A stretch of 64,000 nt of DNA from an uncultured Collinsella sp. (GCA_902494345.1 CABUSV010000012.1:6877-70876), one strand, 5' to 3'; positions 53,493 to 61,262 are shown, counted from the first letter of the stretch. Translations and numbers: made by a program. The notes: generated by a model from the sequence alone, not told the origin.

Positions 53493-53753
53493 TCAGTGAA
53501 TAAAAATTGTCATAATTGCCGCCAGCACAGCCGCTATGACCGTCATGCCTATCGCCATGTGCAGGCATTTTTTCAGCAGCCGTTTTATGTTCGCCCCGCC
53601 GCCGCAGCCGCAATCCAGCACCTTGGCGTTTGGCGCAAGTCGTAGAAATCGAAGTCCCCACCGCGCCACAGGGCCGTGGCCCAGATTCATCATGGCAACC
53701 ATAAGTTTTCCGCCGAGGCCCACGGGCATGCGGGTGTTTTCAAAGAACGACAT
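53493..53753 (-). pseudogene. Truncated SAM methyltransferase
   Basis: An 86-residue frame beginning MSFFENTRMPVGLGGKLMVAMMN and reaching only motif I of a methyltransferase (VLDCGCGGGANIKRLLKKC). It then ends in an unrelated hydrophobic segment, MAIGMTVIAAVLAAIMTIFIH, which looks like a membrane helix. The rest of the enzyme is missing. It overlaps the gene upstream by 14 bp and precedes the LCM-like gene by 11 bp. It is probably the result of a deletion that joined two sequences; a functional small membrane protein is possible but less likely. Confidence 0.7.
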
Positions 53754-54369
53754 CTGGCTCCTCCGATTTCGTGCATTCCGCATAGGTCAACGGGAACGAG
53801 GCCTTCAGCACCGCGCTTTTCTGCACCGACCAGCCGTTTTGACGCAGGAAACACAGGTATTCCTCGCTTGTCCATCTGCTATGGAGGGGGAATCCCGCCA
53901 TACTCATGAAAAAGGCTTTTGCCTTGCCGGGAACCGAGTTCCCCGCGTGGGTGAAGGTTGGCGCGATGAGCACGCCGTCGTCCTTCAGCACCCGCCTGAT
54001 TTCTTGCAGGGCCTTTTCCGGATGCGGCACTATGTGAAGCGCGTTGGACACGATCACCACTTCGAAGGACTTCTGTGCATAGGGCAGGCGGAACATATCT
54101 TGTACGGAAAAGTACAGCTTTGCGGATTGATTGTCCCGCTTTGCTTCATGGATCATCTTTGCAGAAGCGTCCGTAGCCTCGATGTGCGCCGCCGCATTCA
54201 CGATGCTCTTTGCGATAAGTCCCGTGCCGGTGGCGACTTCCAGCACGGTTTTTGCTTTTACCACCGGCCTGATTAGCTCATACATCTTCTCATACGCCGC
54301 CCGGTCGTTTCGCATGAAACGGTCGTACCGACCGGCATTCTTGTCCCAGAAGCCCTTGCGTCCATGCAT
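53740..54369 (-). CDS. Class I SAM-dependent methyltransferase
   Basis: A 209-residue methyltransferase of the UbiE/Methyltransf_11 type. FWDKNAGRYDRFM precedes motif I VLEVATGTGLIAKSIV (about 43-58), with IEATDASAKMI and VVIVSNALHIVPHPEKAL following. It leads the three-gene block. The ATG at 54369 follows GGGGG; a TTG at 54384 is the alternative start. An 18-bp palindrome lies just upstream. Confidence 0.85.
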   Translation of the reverse strand: MHGRKGFWDKNAGRYDRFMRNDRAAYEKMYELIRPVVKAKTVLEVATGTGLIAKSIVNAAAHIEATDASAKMIHEAKRDNQSAKLYFSVQDMFRLPYAQKSFEVVIVSNALHIVPHPEKALQEIRRVLKDDGVLIAPTFTHAGNSVPGKAKAFFMSMAGFPLHSRWTSEEYLCFLRQNGWSVQKSAVLKASFPLTYAECTKSEEPDVVL

Positions 54370-54386
54370 GGCTATCGCCCCCAAAC

Positions 54387-54404
54387 AGTTAGAGCCATCT
54401 AACT
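54387..54404 (-). promoter_or_regulatory. Palindromic operator of methyltransferase block
   Basis: AGTTAGA-GCCA-TCTAACT, a perfect 7+4+7 inverted repeat 18 bp upstream of the methyltransferase ATG. On the minus strand it overlaps TATAGT, a possible -10. The TTAG..CTAA half-sites resemble DtxR/MntR-type metal boxes, so metal control is a guess. Confidence 0.55.
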
Positions 54405-54592
54405 ATAACACGCGAATCGTGCAGTAAGATAGGGCTAACCTCATTTTCCTGGCTAAGACGCATCTCTTCGGTTTTCGCTTATAGCGGCGCGAGTCAGATA
54501 CAAGGCTGGAGCTGAAGAAGGAGCTTGACGGACAGGTAGGTCGATACCGGTTCCCGGAACGGTGATCCAGCCAATTACACCAGGGCTCTAGT

Positions 54593-54610
54593 CATTGAGT
54601 GGGAATAGAA
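54593..54610 (+). repeat. guaA-end direct repeat, right (att-like)
   Basis: CATTGAGTGGGAATAGAA, a 17/18 copy of the guaA 3' end. The preceding 180 bp (54410-54592) hold no integrase, only a short open stretch (frame ending at 54571-54573) that I cannot identify. Confidence 0.7.
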
Positions 54611-54618
54611 AATTCCTT

Positions 54619-54667
54619 AGTTATGGGGGTGTAAATTTGATTCCCTTTAGGATACACCCCCATAACT
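54619..54667. repeat. REP-like palindrome
   Basis: AGTTATGGGGGTGTA pairs perfectly with TACACCCCCATAACT around 19 nt. It lies directly after the right guaA-end repeat. Confidence 0.75.
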
Positions 54668-54757
54668 GTATGAATTGACCTGCTGACTCCAATGAAGATT
54701 GGAGGGTAACGGCCAGGGGCGACGGCCCGGCGAGTGTTATTTTGCGAGCTATGCGCA

Positions 54758-54785
54758 TTGAAAGCGACCTTTCGTGGTATAAACT
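54758..54785 (+). promoter_or_regulatory. Promoter for structured leader and toxin
   Basis: TTGAAA (54758-54763) and TAAACT (54780-54785) are 16 bp apart; TATAAA at 54778 is an alternative -10. Transcription would start near 54792 and run through the structured leader into the ToxN-like gene. Confidence 0.5.
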
Positions 54786-54794
54786 ACTTGCCGG

Positions 54795-54908
54795 AAGCCG
54801 CGGCTTTCAGAGTACGGCTTACGTGTACGTTTAACCTCCGTGGGCGACGGGGTGCCGCAAGGCGTAGAATATCGCCCACCTGTAGGGGCCTGCAGCGATG
54901 CGGGCCCC
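54795..54908 (+). ncRNA. Structured leader, candidate type III antitoxin RNA
   Basis: Three hairpins in a row: AAGCCGCGGCTT (palindromic, near 54796), GTGGGCGA/TCGCCCAC (54840-54879) and GGGGCCTGCA-GCGA-TGCGGGCCCC (54885-54908, a GNRA-type loop). Known type III antitoxins are RNAs of short direct repeats upstream of the toxin, ended by a weak terminator. The position and the third hairpin fit, but I see no tandem repeats, so this is a candidate only. Confidence 0.35.
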
Positions 54909-54933
54909 GCTTCGTATGAAGGGGGCGTAACCG

Positions 54934-55383
54934 ATGAAGATCGTATCCATCTCCCAGGACTTCTTCGACCTCGTCGAGGGCGACCGCGAGCTCATGCTTA
55001 AGCACAATCGCCCCTGCATCGTGGTGGTGAGGCTGCGTTTCCGCGGGAAGCGCAGGGACTTCGCTGTGCCGCTGCGTTCCAACATCGCCCCTAACGCGCC
55101 CAAAGACCAGTACTTTGCGTTGCCACCCCGCCCCACGACGCGCCCCGGCTGCCGCCACGGCATCCACTACATCAAGATGTTCCCCATAACCAAGGTCTAC
55201 CAGCGCCGCTTCAGGACCGAGGGCTCGGCCTACTACGAGACGCTCCAGCGCATCATCGACGGCAACACCAAGCGCATCGTCTCCGAGTGCCAGGCATACC
55301 TCGACCGCTACGAGCGCGAGGGAAGGCCTCGCTTTGCCGTCGACATCGACCGCATCGTGGGGCTGCTGGAGAGCGAGAAGTAG
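54934..55383 (+). CDS. ToxN/AbiQ-like endoribonuclease toxin
   Basis: A 149-residue protein with the layout of type III toxins: a start MKIVSISQDFFDLV, then RPCIVVVRLRFRGKRRDFAVPLRSNI (the family's RPYIGIVF..F.APLSSP block), HYIKMFPI in the middle and a helical end with IVSECQAYLDRY. It is short compared with ToxN (about 170). Start ATG after AAGGGGG. It sits in an accessory region behind a structured leader and before its own terminator, which matches an RNA-antitoxin operon. Activity is inferred from the family only. Confidence 0.65.
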   Translation: MKIVSISQDFFDLVEGDRELMLKHNRPCIVVVRLRFRGKRRDFAVPLRSNIAPNAPKDQYFALPPRPTTRPGCRHGIHYIKMFPITKVYQRRFRTEGSAYYETLQRIIDGNTKRIVSECQAYLDRYEREGRPRFAVDIDRIVGLLESEK

Positions 55384-55407
55384 GGCACCTCGGCTCAGTC
55401 TCGAGCC

Positions 55408-55430
55408 ATGCGGAGTCGCTCCGCATTTTT
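55408..55430 (+). terminator. Terminator after ToxN-like gene
   Basis: ATGCGGAG pairs with CTCCGCAT around TCG, followed by TTTTT. The stretch from here to 55591 holds nothing further that I can identify. Confidence 0.85.
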
Positions 55431-55591
55431 GAACGCCGCGTGTGCGTCCCAAATACTTGAGAAACAAGCTGTGAAGTGCGGTGGCGCGCCCGTGCCCGTG
55501 CATAGCCGTCACCATTAGCGTCTACGCGGCGTCGGCTTCAAGTAGAACTGGCGCCGCTGCTGTATATGGTTTGCCTTGCTGCAAATGGCGA

Positions 55592-56011
55592 TCAATGCCC
55601 ACGATGCTTCTGCTTGCGCTTCAGCTTTCGCTGCTCGAAGCGCGCCTCCGCCTCATCCGCGCGACGCTGGCTTCTTGCTTGAGCCGACTCCCGCTTCATC
55701 GCTTCCCGCTGTGCCGCGAGAGCCTGCTGCGCCTTGGTGCTCATCGCTGGCTGCTTGAGGGCTTTCGCCGCCTCGCGAGCGCGCCGCTTGGGGTTCTTCG
55801 CGGGCTTGCTTGCCTCAGCCGGTTCGCCACCGAAGAATGAGAGCTTCTCCCATTTGCTTGTAACGAATCGCAGGATCTCCTCATCGGACGGCTCCGCGCC
55901 GAAGACGATGCGGACGATGCCGTACCTTCCGTCCTCGACATGCTCCGCCAGCCCGACCCAGAATTGGCCGTCGTGATATACGGTCAGGGTGGACGACACG
56001 CTGATCTGCAT
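55592..56011 (-). CDS. yjdF: YjdF family protein (DUF2992)
   Basis: A 139-residue protein. LTVYHDGQFWVGLAEHVEDGRYGIVRIVFGAEPSDEEILRFV is the YjdF signature, and the tail is a lysine/arginine- and alanine-rich helix (NPKRRAREAAKALKQ). Family members are controlled by the yjdF riboswitch, which senses azaaromatic compounds, and the leader here fits (56035-56131). The start at 56011 follows AAAGGAGG; the frame remains open upstream to 56179 over the riboswitch and is rejected. The biochemical role is unknown. Confidence 0.9.
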   Translation of the reverse strand: MQISVSSTLTVYHDGQFWVGLAEHVEDGRYGIVRIVFGAEPSDEEILRFVTSKWEKLSFFGGEPAEASKPAKNPKRRAREAAKALKQPAMSTKAQQALAAQREAMKRESAQARSQRRADEAEARFEQRKLKRKQKHRGH

Positions 56012-56034
56012 GGTTGATTCCTCCTTTATGTAGA

Positions 56035-56131
56035 TGACCATGCAGAGAAGGGACAACCAAGGAGGCAGGTTACTGATGCGGACTCCCGCACGCCCACGAC
56101 TACCCGACGGGGACTGTGTTTTCATCTCTGA
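56035..56131 (-). ncRNA. Probable yjdF (azaaromatic) riboswitch
   Basis: On the minus strand the leader between a TACAAT -10 box (plus 56139-56144) and yjdF reads GATGAAAACACAGTCCCC, then GGGTAGTCGTGGGC, GCGGGAGTCCGC and CAGTAACCTGCCTCC. These are the conserved-looking segments of the yjdF motif. CCTCCTT (plus 56059-56065) is complementary to the ribosome site AAGGAGG (plus 56020-56026), so translation could be controlled by sequestration. The assignment is from memory of the motif and from gene context. Confidence 0.7.
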
Positions 56132-56229
56132 TGTTCGCATTGTAGCACGCGTGAATGCGCCCGGCATCGCTGCTGACATGGCGCAACTGGGATTCGCTCC
56201 TCGATGCGCCCTTGCGCATATTTCCTTAT

Positions 56230-56268
56230 CGGTTTCGAAACTTTAAATAAATTCGAGTTTCGAAACCG
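56230..56268. repeat. Perfect inverted repeat before broken AAA_14 gene
   Basis: CGGTTTCGAAACT (56230-56242) and AGTTTCGAAACCG (56256-56268) are perfect 13-bp complements separated by 13 AT-rich bases. It lies 20 bp before the AAA_14 fragment and may be its operator or promoter. Confidence 0.7.
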
Positions 56269-56287
56269 AGAAAGAGCTGATGATTGA

Positions 56288-56875
56288 TTGGGTAGACCGC
56301 AATCGTACATGGAGCGGCTTTGGGCGCTCGAGGGCACCTGGGACATCAAGGTGATCACGGGGATGCGCCGCTCCGGCAAGTCCGAGCTCATGAAGGCGTT
56401 CTCCGCCTCCGTTGCTCGGAAGGACCCATCCTCCAACAACGTCTACATCGATCTGCTGGACCTCGACAACGAGCTACTGCTCGAGTACCAGCGCTGCATC
56501 GCGAAATCATAGAGCGGCACAAAGAGGGCGCCCGCAACCGTCTCTTCATCGACGAGGTGCAGCTGTGCGAGGGTTTCGAGAAAGCAATTAACAGCATTCA
56601 CGCGCGTGGCGGATGGGATATCTACCTCACGGGATCGAACGCGTTCCTCCTGAGTTCGGACCTGGCGACCCTGTTCACAGGGCGCCACGGGGAGGTTCAC
56701 ATCCTCCCCTTCAGCTTCGGCGAATACCGCTTCTACTTTGACGAGCAGGGGGCCGTCGACGACGACTTCGACGGATTCATCAGGCGCGGCGGGCTCGCCG
56801 GGTCCTACGATTACGATGACATCTCGGAGTCGTACGGTTTCCTTCGGCGCGGGCGGATCACCCACCGCCGATCTA
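56288..56875 (+). pseudogene. Broken AAA_14/DUF4143 ATPase
   Basis: The frame starts MGRPQSYMERLWALEGTWDIKVITGMRRSGKSELM (Walker A GMRRSGKS) and stops at 56512. The family match continues in another frame with EIIERHKEGARNRLFIDEVQLCEGFEKAIN (Walker B) and YLTGSNAFLLSSDLATLFTGRHGEV, so there is a frameshift near 56500. The DUF4143 half is missing and the homology ends at the stop of the convergent alcohol dehydrogenase. It is a decayed relative of the gene at 376. Confidence 0.88.
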
Positions 56876-58036
56876 GAGGCACTCGGTCAGAATCTGGAAC
56901 ACCTCGCTGCGCTCCAGTTTCTTGGCGCAGCCGCCGGTGAGCACGCAGGTGTCCGCAACCTTGTGCAGCGTCTCGTTGGATGCGTCGGAGCCCATCTCGG
57001 CGAAGCTCGTGGGAAGCCCCATCTCGCCGATGAACGTCTGCAGGCGGTCGATGCCCTCGAGCGCCACCGTAAGGTCGTCTTTGCCCTTGGCGTCGACGCC
57101 CCACACCTCGCGCGCCCAGCGGGCGAACTGCGCGGGCGCCTCGGGGGCCAGGTGGCGGTAGAGCGCAGGGTGGATGACCGCGAGGCCCATTCCGTGGTTG
57201 GTGTGGGTGTACGCGCCGTACTGGTGCTGGATCATGTGCGCCTGGAAGTCCGTTGACTTGCCGATCTTGAGCACGCCGTTCTCGGCCATGGCGGAGTCGT
57301 ATACGAGCTCGCTTCTGGCATCGAGGTTCTGGTCGTCGTCCGCGATGATCCGCATGTTGCGGATGACGTTGCGCTGGATGGCGAGGTTGATGTCGTCGGT
57401 GACGTTGCGTCCGCGCGGGCTTCCGAAATAGCTCTCCATGCAGTGCGAGAGCGTGTCGAACGCGCCGCTCATGAACTGCGCGTGCGGTACGGTGAGCGTG
57501 AGCGCCGGGTCGAGCGCCGCCCACATGGGCATTGCCCCCAGATAGGCGCCCTTCACGTGCGCCTCCTCGTTGGTGATGACGGCGCCGTTGTTCTGCTCGG
57601 CGCCCGTGCCGGAGAGCGTCACGATGCAGCCCATGGGGATGAACGAGCTCGGCATCTTGCCGTCGGCGTGCTCGAACGTCTCGATGTCCTCGTCAAGCAT
57701 CGCCTGCGCGGAGACCACCTTGCAGCAGTCGAAGACCGACCCGCCGCCGACGGAGAGAATGAAGTCGACCTGCTCCTCGCGTGCGAGCGCGGCGCCTTCC
57801 TGGCACTTCTCGTAGGTCGGATTGGGCATGATGCCGCCGAAGTCCACCACGCGCTTGCCCGCGCTCGTGAGCTTATCGACCACGTGGCCGTAGACGCCGG
57901 TTCGCTTGACCGAACCTCCGCCGTAGGCGAGCATCACTGTCTTGCCCATGGCGCCCATCTCGGCGTCGAGTGCCTGGTCCATGGCCCCCTCGCCGAAGTA
58001 GTTCCTGACCGGGTAGTCGTACGTGAATGAGTTCAT
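56873..58036 (-). CDS. Iron-containing alcohol dehydrogenase (YqhD/BDH type)
   Basis: A 387-residue group III dehydrogenase. SVGGGSVFDCCKVVSAQ binds the nucleotide. The metal-binding region has FDTLSHCMESYF, HMIQHQYGAYTHTNHGMGLAVIHP. The start at 58036 follows AGGAGG. It lies 43 bp downstream of an aldo/keto reductase in the same direction, and both likely belong to one operon for aldehyde or ketone reduction. Substrate unknown. Confidence 0.9.
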   Translation of the reverse strand: MNSFTYDYPVRNYFGEGAMDQALDAEMGAMGKTVMLAYGGGSVKRTGVYGHVVDKLTSAGKRVVDFGGIMPNPTYEKCQEGAALAREEQVDFILSVGGGSVFDCCKVVSAQAMLDEDIETFEHADGKMPSSFIPMGCIVTLSGTGAEQNNGAVITNEEAHVKGAYLGAMPMWAALDPALTLTVPHAQFMSGAFDTLSHCMESYFGSPRGRNVTDDINLAIQRNVIRNMRIIADDDQNLDARSELVYDSAMAENGVLKIGKSTDFQAHMIQHQYGAYTHTNHGMGLAVIHPALYRHLAPEAPAQFARWAREVWGVDAKGKDDLTVALEGIDRLQTFIGEMGLPTSFAEMGSDASNETLHKVADTCVLTGGCAKKLERSEVFQILTECL

Positions 58037-58079
58037 GGCAATTCCTCCTAGTAAGTTATCAGTGCGGTCTGACGCTCGT

Positions 58080-58931
58080 CTACACGTTGCGCACGAGCCC
58101 GGACATCCATTCGATGGTGGCGGGGTCGTGGTGGTCGAAGAACGCGCTGCGCCCGGTGTCGAGCGCGGCGATGGCGACCATCTCGTCGTCGCCCAGCGCG
58201 AAGTCGAAGACGTCGAAGTTTTGCTCCATGCGATCGCGGTGCGTGCTCTTAGGGATACAGACCACACCGCGCTGCAGCAGCCAGCGCAACACGACCTGGG
58301 CGACCGTCTTGCCGTGCGCCTCGCCGATGCGAGCGAGGACCTCGTTGCGGAAGAGGTCGTTTCTGCCCTCCGCAAAGGGCGCCCAGCCCTCCATGGCCAC
58401 CTCCTTGCCGGCCATGTACTCCTGCGCCTCGCGCTGCTGGAAGAACACGTTGCACTCGACTTGGTTCACGGCGGGGGCGATGCGGTTGAACGAGATGAGG
58501 TTTGCGAGGTGATCGGGGTAGAAGTTAGCTGTGCCTATGGCGCGGATAACGCCCTGCTCGTAGAGCTCCTCCATGGCGCGCCACGCGCCGAAGACGTCGC
58601 CGAACGGCTGATGGATGAGGTAGAGGTCGACGTAGTCGAGCCCCAGCCGCTTGAGCGACGCGTCGAAGCCGCGCTTGGCCCCCTCGTAGCTCACATCCGA
58701 CATCCACAGCTTGGTCGTCACGAACACCTCGTCGCGCGGCAGACCGCTCGCACGAATGGCGACCCCGACCGCCTCTTCGTTGCCGTAGCTCGCGGCCGTG
58801 TCGAGCAGCCGGTAGCCGACCGAGAGCGCGTCCTCTACGGCGCGCTGGCATTCCGTGGCGTCCGGGATCTGGTACACGCCGAAGCCGAGCTGCGGCATCC
58901 TGACGCCGTTGTTCAAGGTGATGTAGTCCAT
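58080..58931 (-). CDS. Aldo/keto reductase 1
   Basis: A 283-residue AKR5-like reductase. The catalytic tetrad is visible: aspartate and tyrosine in LLDTAASYGNE, lysine in VTTKLWMSD and histidine in LYLIHQPFGD. NADPH-binding residues are in PKSTHRDRMEQN near the end. It leads the operon with the iron alcohol dehydrogenase. About 80 bp upstream lies TATAACGCTGGGGT, a motif shared with the promoter of the second aldo/keto reductase. Confidence 0.92.
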   Translation of the reverse strand: MDYITLNNGVRMPQLGFGVYQIPDATECQRAVEDALSVGYRLLDTAASYGNEEAVGVAIRASGLPRDEVFVTTKLWMSDVSYEGAKRGFDASLKRLGLDYVDLYLIHQPFGDVFGAWRAMEELYEQGVIRAIGTANFYPDHLANLISFNRIAPAVNQVECNVFFQQREAQEYMAGKEVAMEGWAPFAEGRNDLFRNEVLARIGEAHGKTVAQVVLRWLLQRGVVCIPKSTHRDRMEQNFDVFDFALGDDEMVAIAALDTGRSAFFDHHDPATIEWMSGLVRNV

Positions 58932-59012
58932 GGTACCTTCCTTCCTCGCAACTTGACGTATCCACCATACGAGGGGCGCCGTACCGGCGGAAGTTTCCGT
59001 TGGTGAGGGTTC

Positions 59013-59026
59013 TATAACGCTGGGGT
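59013..59026. promoter_or_regulatory. Shared motif TATAACnnTGGGGT, copy 1
   Basis: TATAACGCTGGGGT upstream of aldo/keto reductase 1, followed by GTTATA at 59036, so TATAAC and GTTATA also form an inverted pair. The same motif is at 60174 next to the LysR gene. It is a candidate LysR binding site. Confidence 0.5.
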
Positions 59027-59036
59027 GCGCACGGGG

Positions 59037-59228
59037 TTATAACCCGCGGGTTCTAGGCGTCACCTCAAAGAGATCGGCGCCGAGCTCGTCGGCGATGGCC
59101 TGAGCTACGACAGCGGTGTGGCCCTGTGCCGAGTAGCAGGCCACGAGGACGTTGCCGTCTGCAGCGGGCACTGCGGCGGGCTCGTCCTCGACAGCCGACT
59201 GGTCCTCGGCGGCGGCTTGGTTGGTCCG
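59037..59228 (-). pseudogene. Flavodoxin fragment
   Basis: About 63 codons read AAAEDQSAVEDEPAAVPAAD, then NVLVACYSAQGHTAVVAQA and IADELGADLFEVTPRTRG before a stop. This is the N-terminal FMN-binding part of a flavodoxin. It lacks a start (an in-frame stop lies just upstream at 59229-59231) and the whole C-terminus. It fills most of the gap between the two aldo/keto reductases. Confidence 0.75.
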
Positions 59229-59242
59229 TTATCGTCTGAGCG

Positions 59243-60091
59243 CTACTCCTGCGCGTCGAAATCGGGGCGTATGGCCAGGTAGCCCTCGAGTGCTTCCTCA
59301 GTGGCGGTGTAGTAGGTCATGGTCCCGTCGAGCTTGGCAATCTCGGCCATCTCGTCTTCGGTGAGGGAGAAGTCGAAGATGTTCGCGTTGTCGGCGATGT
59401 GGGCGGGGTTCTTGGAGCCGGGGATGATGGAGGTGCCCATCTGCACGTGCCAGCGCAGGATCACCTGGGCCGGGGTCTTGCCGTACTTCTCGGCGAGAGC
59501 GACGAAGATGGGCTCCTCCAGAAGACCTTTGTCGCCGTGGCCGAGCGGGTACCACGCCTCGATCACCGTGCCGTACGGCGCGAGGTAGGCGCGCAGGTCG
59601 CGCTGGGCGTGATAGGGGTGGCACTCAACGGTCACGAGCTGCGGCATGATGTCGGCGACCTCGATGACCTCGGTGATCTTGTCTTGCGGGAAGTTGGAGA
59701 GGCCGAGGGCGCGCACCTTGCCCGCGCGGTACGCCTCCTCCATCGTGCGCCACGCGGCCAGGTAGTCGCCTACCGGCTGGTGCAGGATGAGCATGTCGAC
59801 GTAGTCGAGCCCCAGGCGCTGGAGCGTGGCGTCCACCGCCGGCATGCCTGCGTCGTAGACGCTCGGCCAGAGCTTGGTGGAGACGAAGATCTTGTCGCGC
59901 GCGATGCCGCTCTTGGCGATGGCACGGCCCACGGCGCGCTCGTTCATGTAGGCGTTGGCGGTGTCGATGTGCTCGTAGCCAGCCGCGAGCGCGGCGGTTG
60001 CGGCCGCCTCGGCCTCGACCGGGGTCATGAGGAAGGTGCCCAAACCTTCGATGGGCATCTCTACGTCGTTATTGAGCTTCAGATACTCCAT
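59243..60091 (-). CDS. Aldo/keto reductase 2
   Basis: A 282-residue aldo/keto reductase of the same subfamily as the one at 58080. The tetrad is in HIDTANAYMNE (Asp, Tyr), VSTKLWPS (Lys) and LILHQPVGD (His). NADPH contacts are in PGSKNPAHIADN. It is divergent from the LysR gene at 60221 and is likely controlled by it. Start after AAGGAGGAG. Confidence 0.92.
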   Translation of the reverse strand: MEYLKLNNDVEMPIEGLGTFLMTPVEAEAAATAALAAGYEHIDTANAYMNERAVGRAIAKSGIARDKIFVSTKLWPSVYDAGMPAVDATLQRLGLDYVDMLILHQPVGDYLAAWRTMEEAYRAGKVRALGLSNFPQDKITEVIEVADIMPQLVTVECHPYHAQRDLRAYLAPYGTVIEAWYPLGHGDKGLLEEPIFVALAEKYGKTPAQVILRWHVQMGTSIIPGSKNPAHIADNANIFDFSLTEDEMAEIAKLDGTMTYYTATEEALEGYLAIRPDFDAQE

Positions 60092-60173
60092 GGTCTCCTC
60101 CTTAATGGTGACTTTTCGAATGCAATGCTACGGCGTTTGCTGACGTGCGAGAAGTTCACGTTGGAATGATGGA

Positions 60174-60187
60174 TATAACCATGGGGT
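60174..60187. promoter_or_regulatory. Shared motif TATAACnnTGGGGT, copy 2
   Basis: TATAACCATGGGGT between the divergent aldo/keto reductase 2 and LysR genes, embedded in an approximate ATATA..TATAT inverted repeat. It is identical to the copy at 59013 at 12 fixed positions. It is a candidate LysR operator. Confidence 0.55.
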
Positions 60188-60220
60188 ATATACGGCACAT
60201 AATGCGTGACAGGAGGATCG

Positions 60221-61120
60221 ATGTACAACCCACAGCTTGACACTTTCATCCGCGTGGCGGAGGCGGGCAGCTTCTCCAAGGCGGCACAAGAGTCCTTCAT
60301 CACGCCCACGGCCGTCATCAAGCAGATGAACCTGCTGGAGTCGCGGCTAGGCCTTACGCTGTTCCACCGATCGCATCAGGGGCTTTCGCTTACGCGAGCA
60401 GGCAGGTCGCTGCTCGCCGACGCCCGCCATATCGCGCAGTACTCTCAAGAATCAATCGCACGCGCCCGCGTCGCCGAGCGTGGAGAGAAGCGCATCATCC
60501 GCGTGGGAGTGTCGCTCATGACGCCCAGCACGCCGCTCACGAAGCTGTGGCCGAAGGTGAAGGAACGTTGCCCTGGCATGAGCCTTCAGGTGGTCACGTT
60601 TGAAAACACACCCTCGGCGGCACGCGGTTTGGCGAACCTCGGGCAAGACATGGATATCGTGGCGGGGATTTTCGACGATGCCTTTCTTAAAGAGCGCGGG
60701 TGCCTGGGCCTCGAGCTTTCGCGCGAGCCGCTCTGGTGCGCCGTTCCCGTCGACAACGAACTCGCCAAACGCGACATCGTCACATTCGACGACCTCCACA
60801 ATCACAGTCTTATGCTTATACGCCGGGGCTGGAACGCCGAAATCGACCGCGTGCGCGACGAGATACTCTTGCATCATCCTCAAATCGCGCTCGTAGACTT
60901 CCCGCAATATCGGGCGGAGGTGTTCAATCGCGGCGCGAACGAGGACCTCGCGCTTGCGACGCTGCCGTTGTGGGCCAACGTCCACCCCATGCTCAAAACC
61001 GTCCCTACCGATTGGGACTGTCTCGTGTCTTACGGGCTGCTTCATTCGTCGCACCCCGCAGACCATGTGCGGGAGTTCCTCGATGCGGTGTCTGCCGCGC
61101 TCGAGGCAAAGCATCGATAG
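60221..61120 (+). CDS. LysR family transcriptional regulator
   Basis: A 299-residue LysR protein. The winged helix is at residues 2-60 (TFIRVAEAGSFSKAAQESFITPTAVIKQMNLLESRLGLTLFHRS), followed by a periplasmic-binding-protein-like effector domain. The ATG at 60221 follows AGGAGG. It is divergent from aldo/keto reductase 2. The motif TATAACnnTGGGGT next to it recurs before aldo/keto reductase 1, so it may control all three reductase genes. Effector unknown. Confidence 0.92.
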   Translation: MYNPQLDTFIRVAEAGSFSKAAQESFITPTAVIKQMNLLESRLGLTLFHRSHQGLSLTRAGRSLLADARHIAQYSQESIARARVAERGEKRIIRVGVSLMTPSTPLTKLWPKVKERCPGMSLQVVTFENTPSAARGLANLGQDMDIVAGIFDDAFLKERGCLGLELSREPLWCAVPVDNELAKRDIVTFDDLHNHSLMLIRRGWNAEIDRVRDEILLHHPQIALVDFPQYRAEVFNRGANEDLALATLPLWANVHPMLKTVPTDWDCLVSYGLLHSSHPADHVREFLDAVSAALEAKHR

Positions 61121-61262
61121 GCAATCGCGAGCAGATGCGCTTATGCCTATGGGAACAACGGGAACTGGCTTCCGAACTCGCGTTTTGATACCGTCGAGTA
61201 CCGCCTGATGCTGTTTCGGCGTCGCCATAGAGCGAAGCCATCAGCGAAATAACGGGAATAAC

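Noticed and set aside
54675..54930. Tandem repeats of a classical ToxI-type antitoxin
   Set aside because: I looked for 30-40 bp direct repeats upstream of the ToxN-like gene and found none; only single hairpins are visible.
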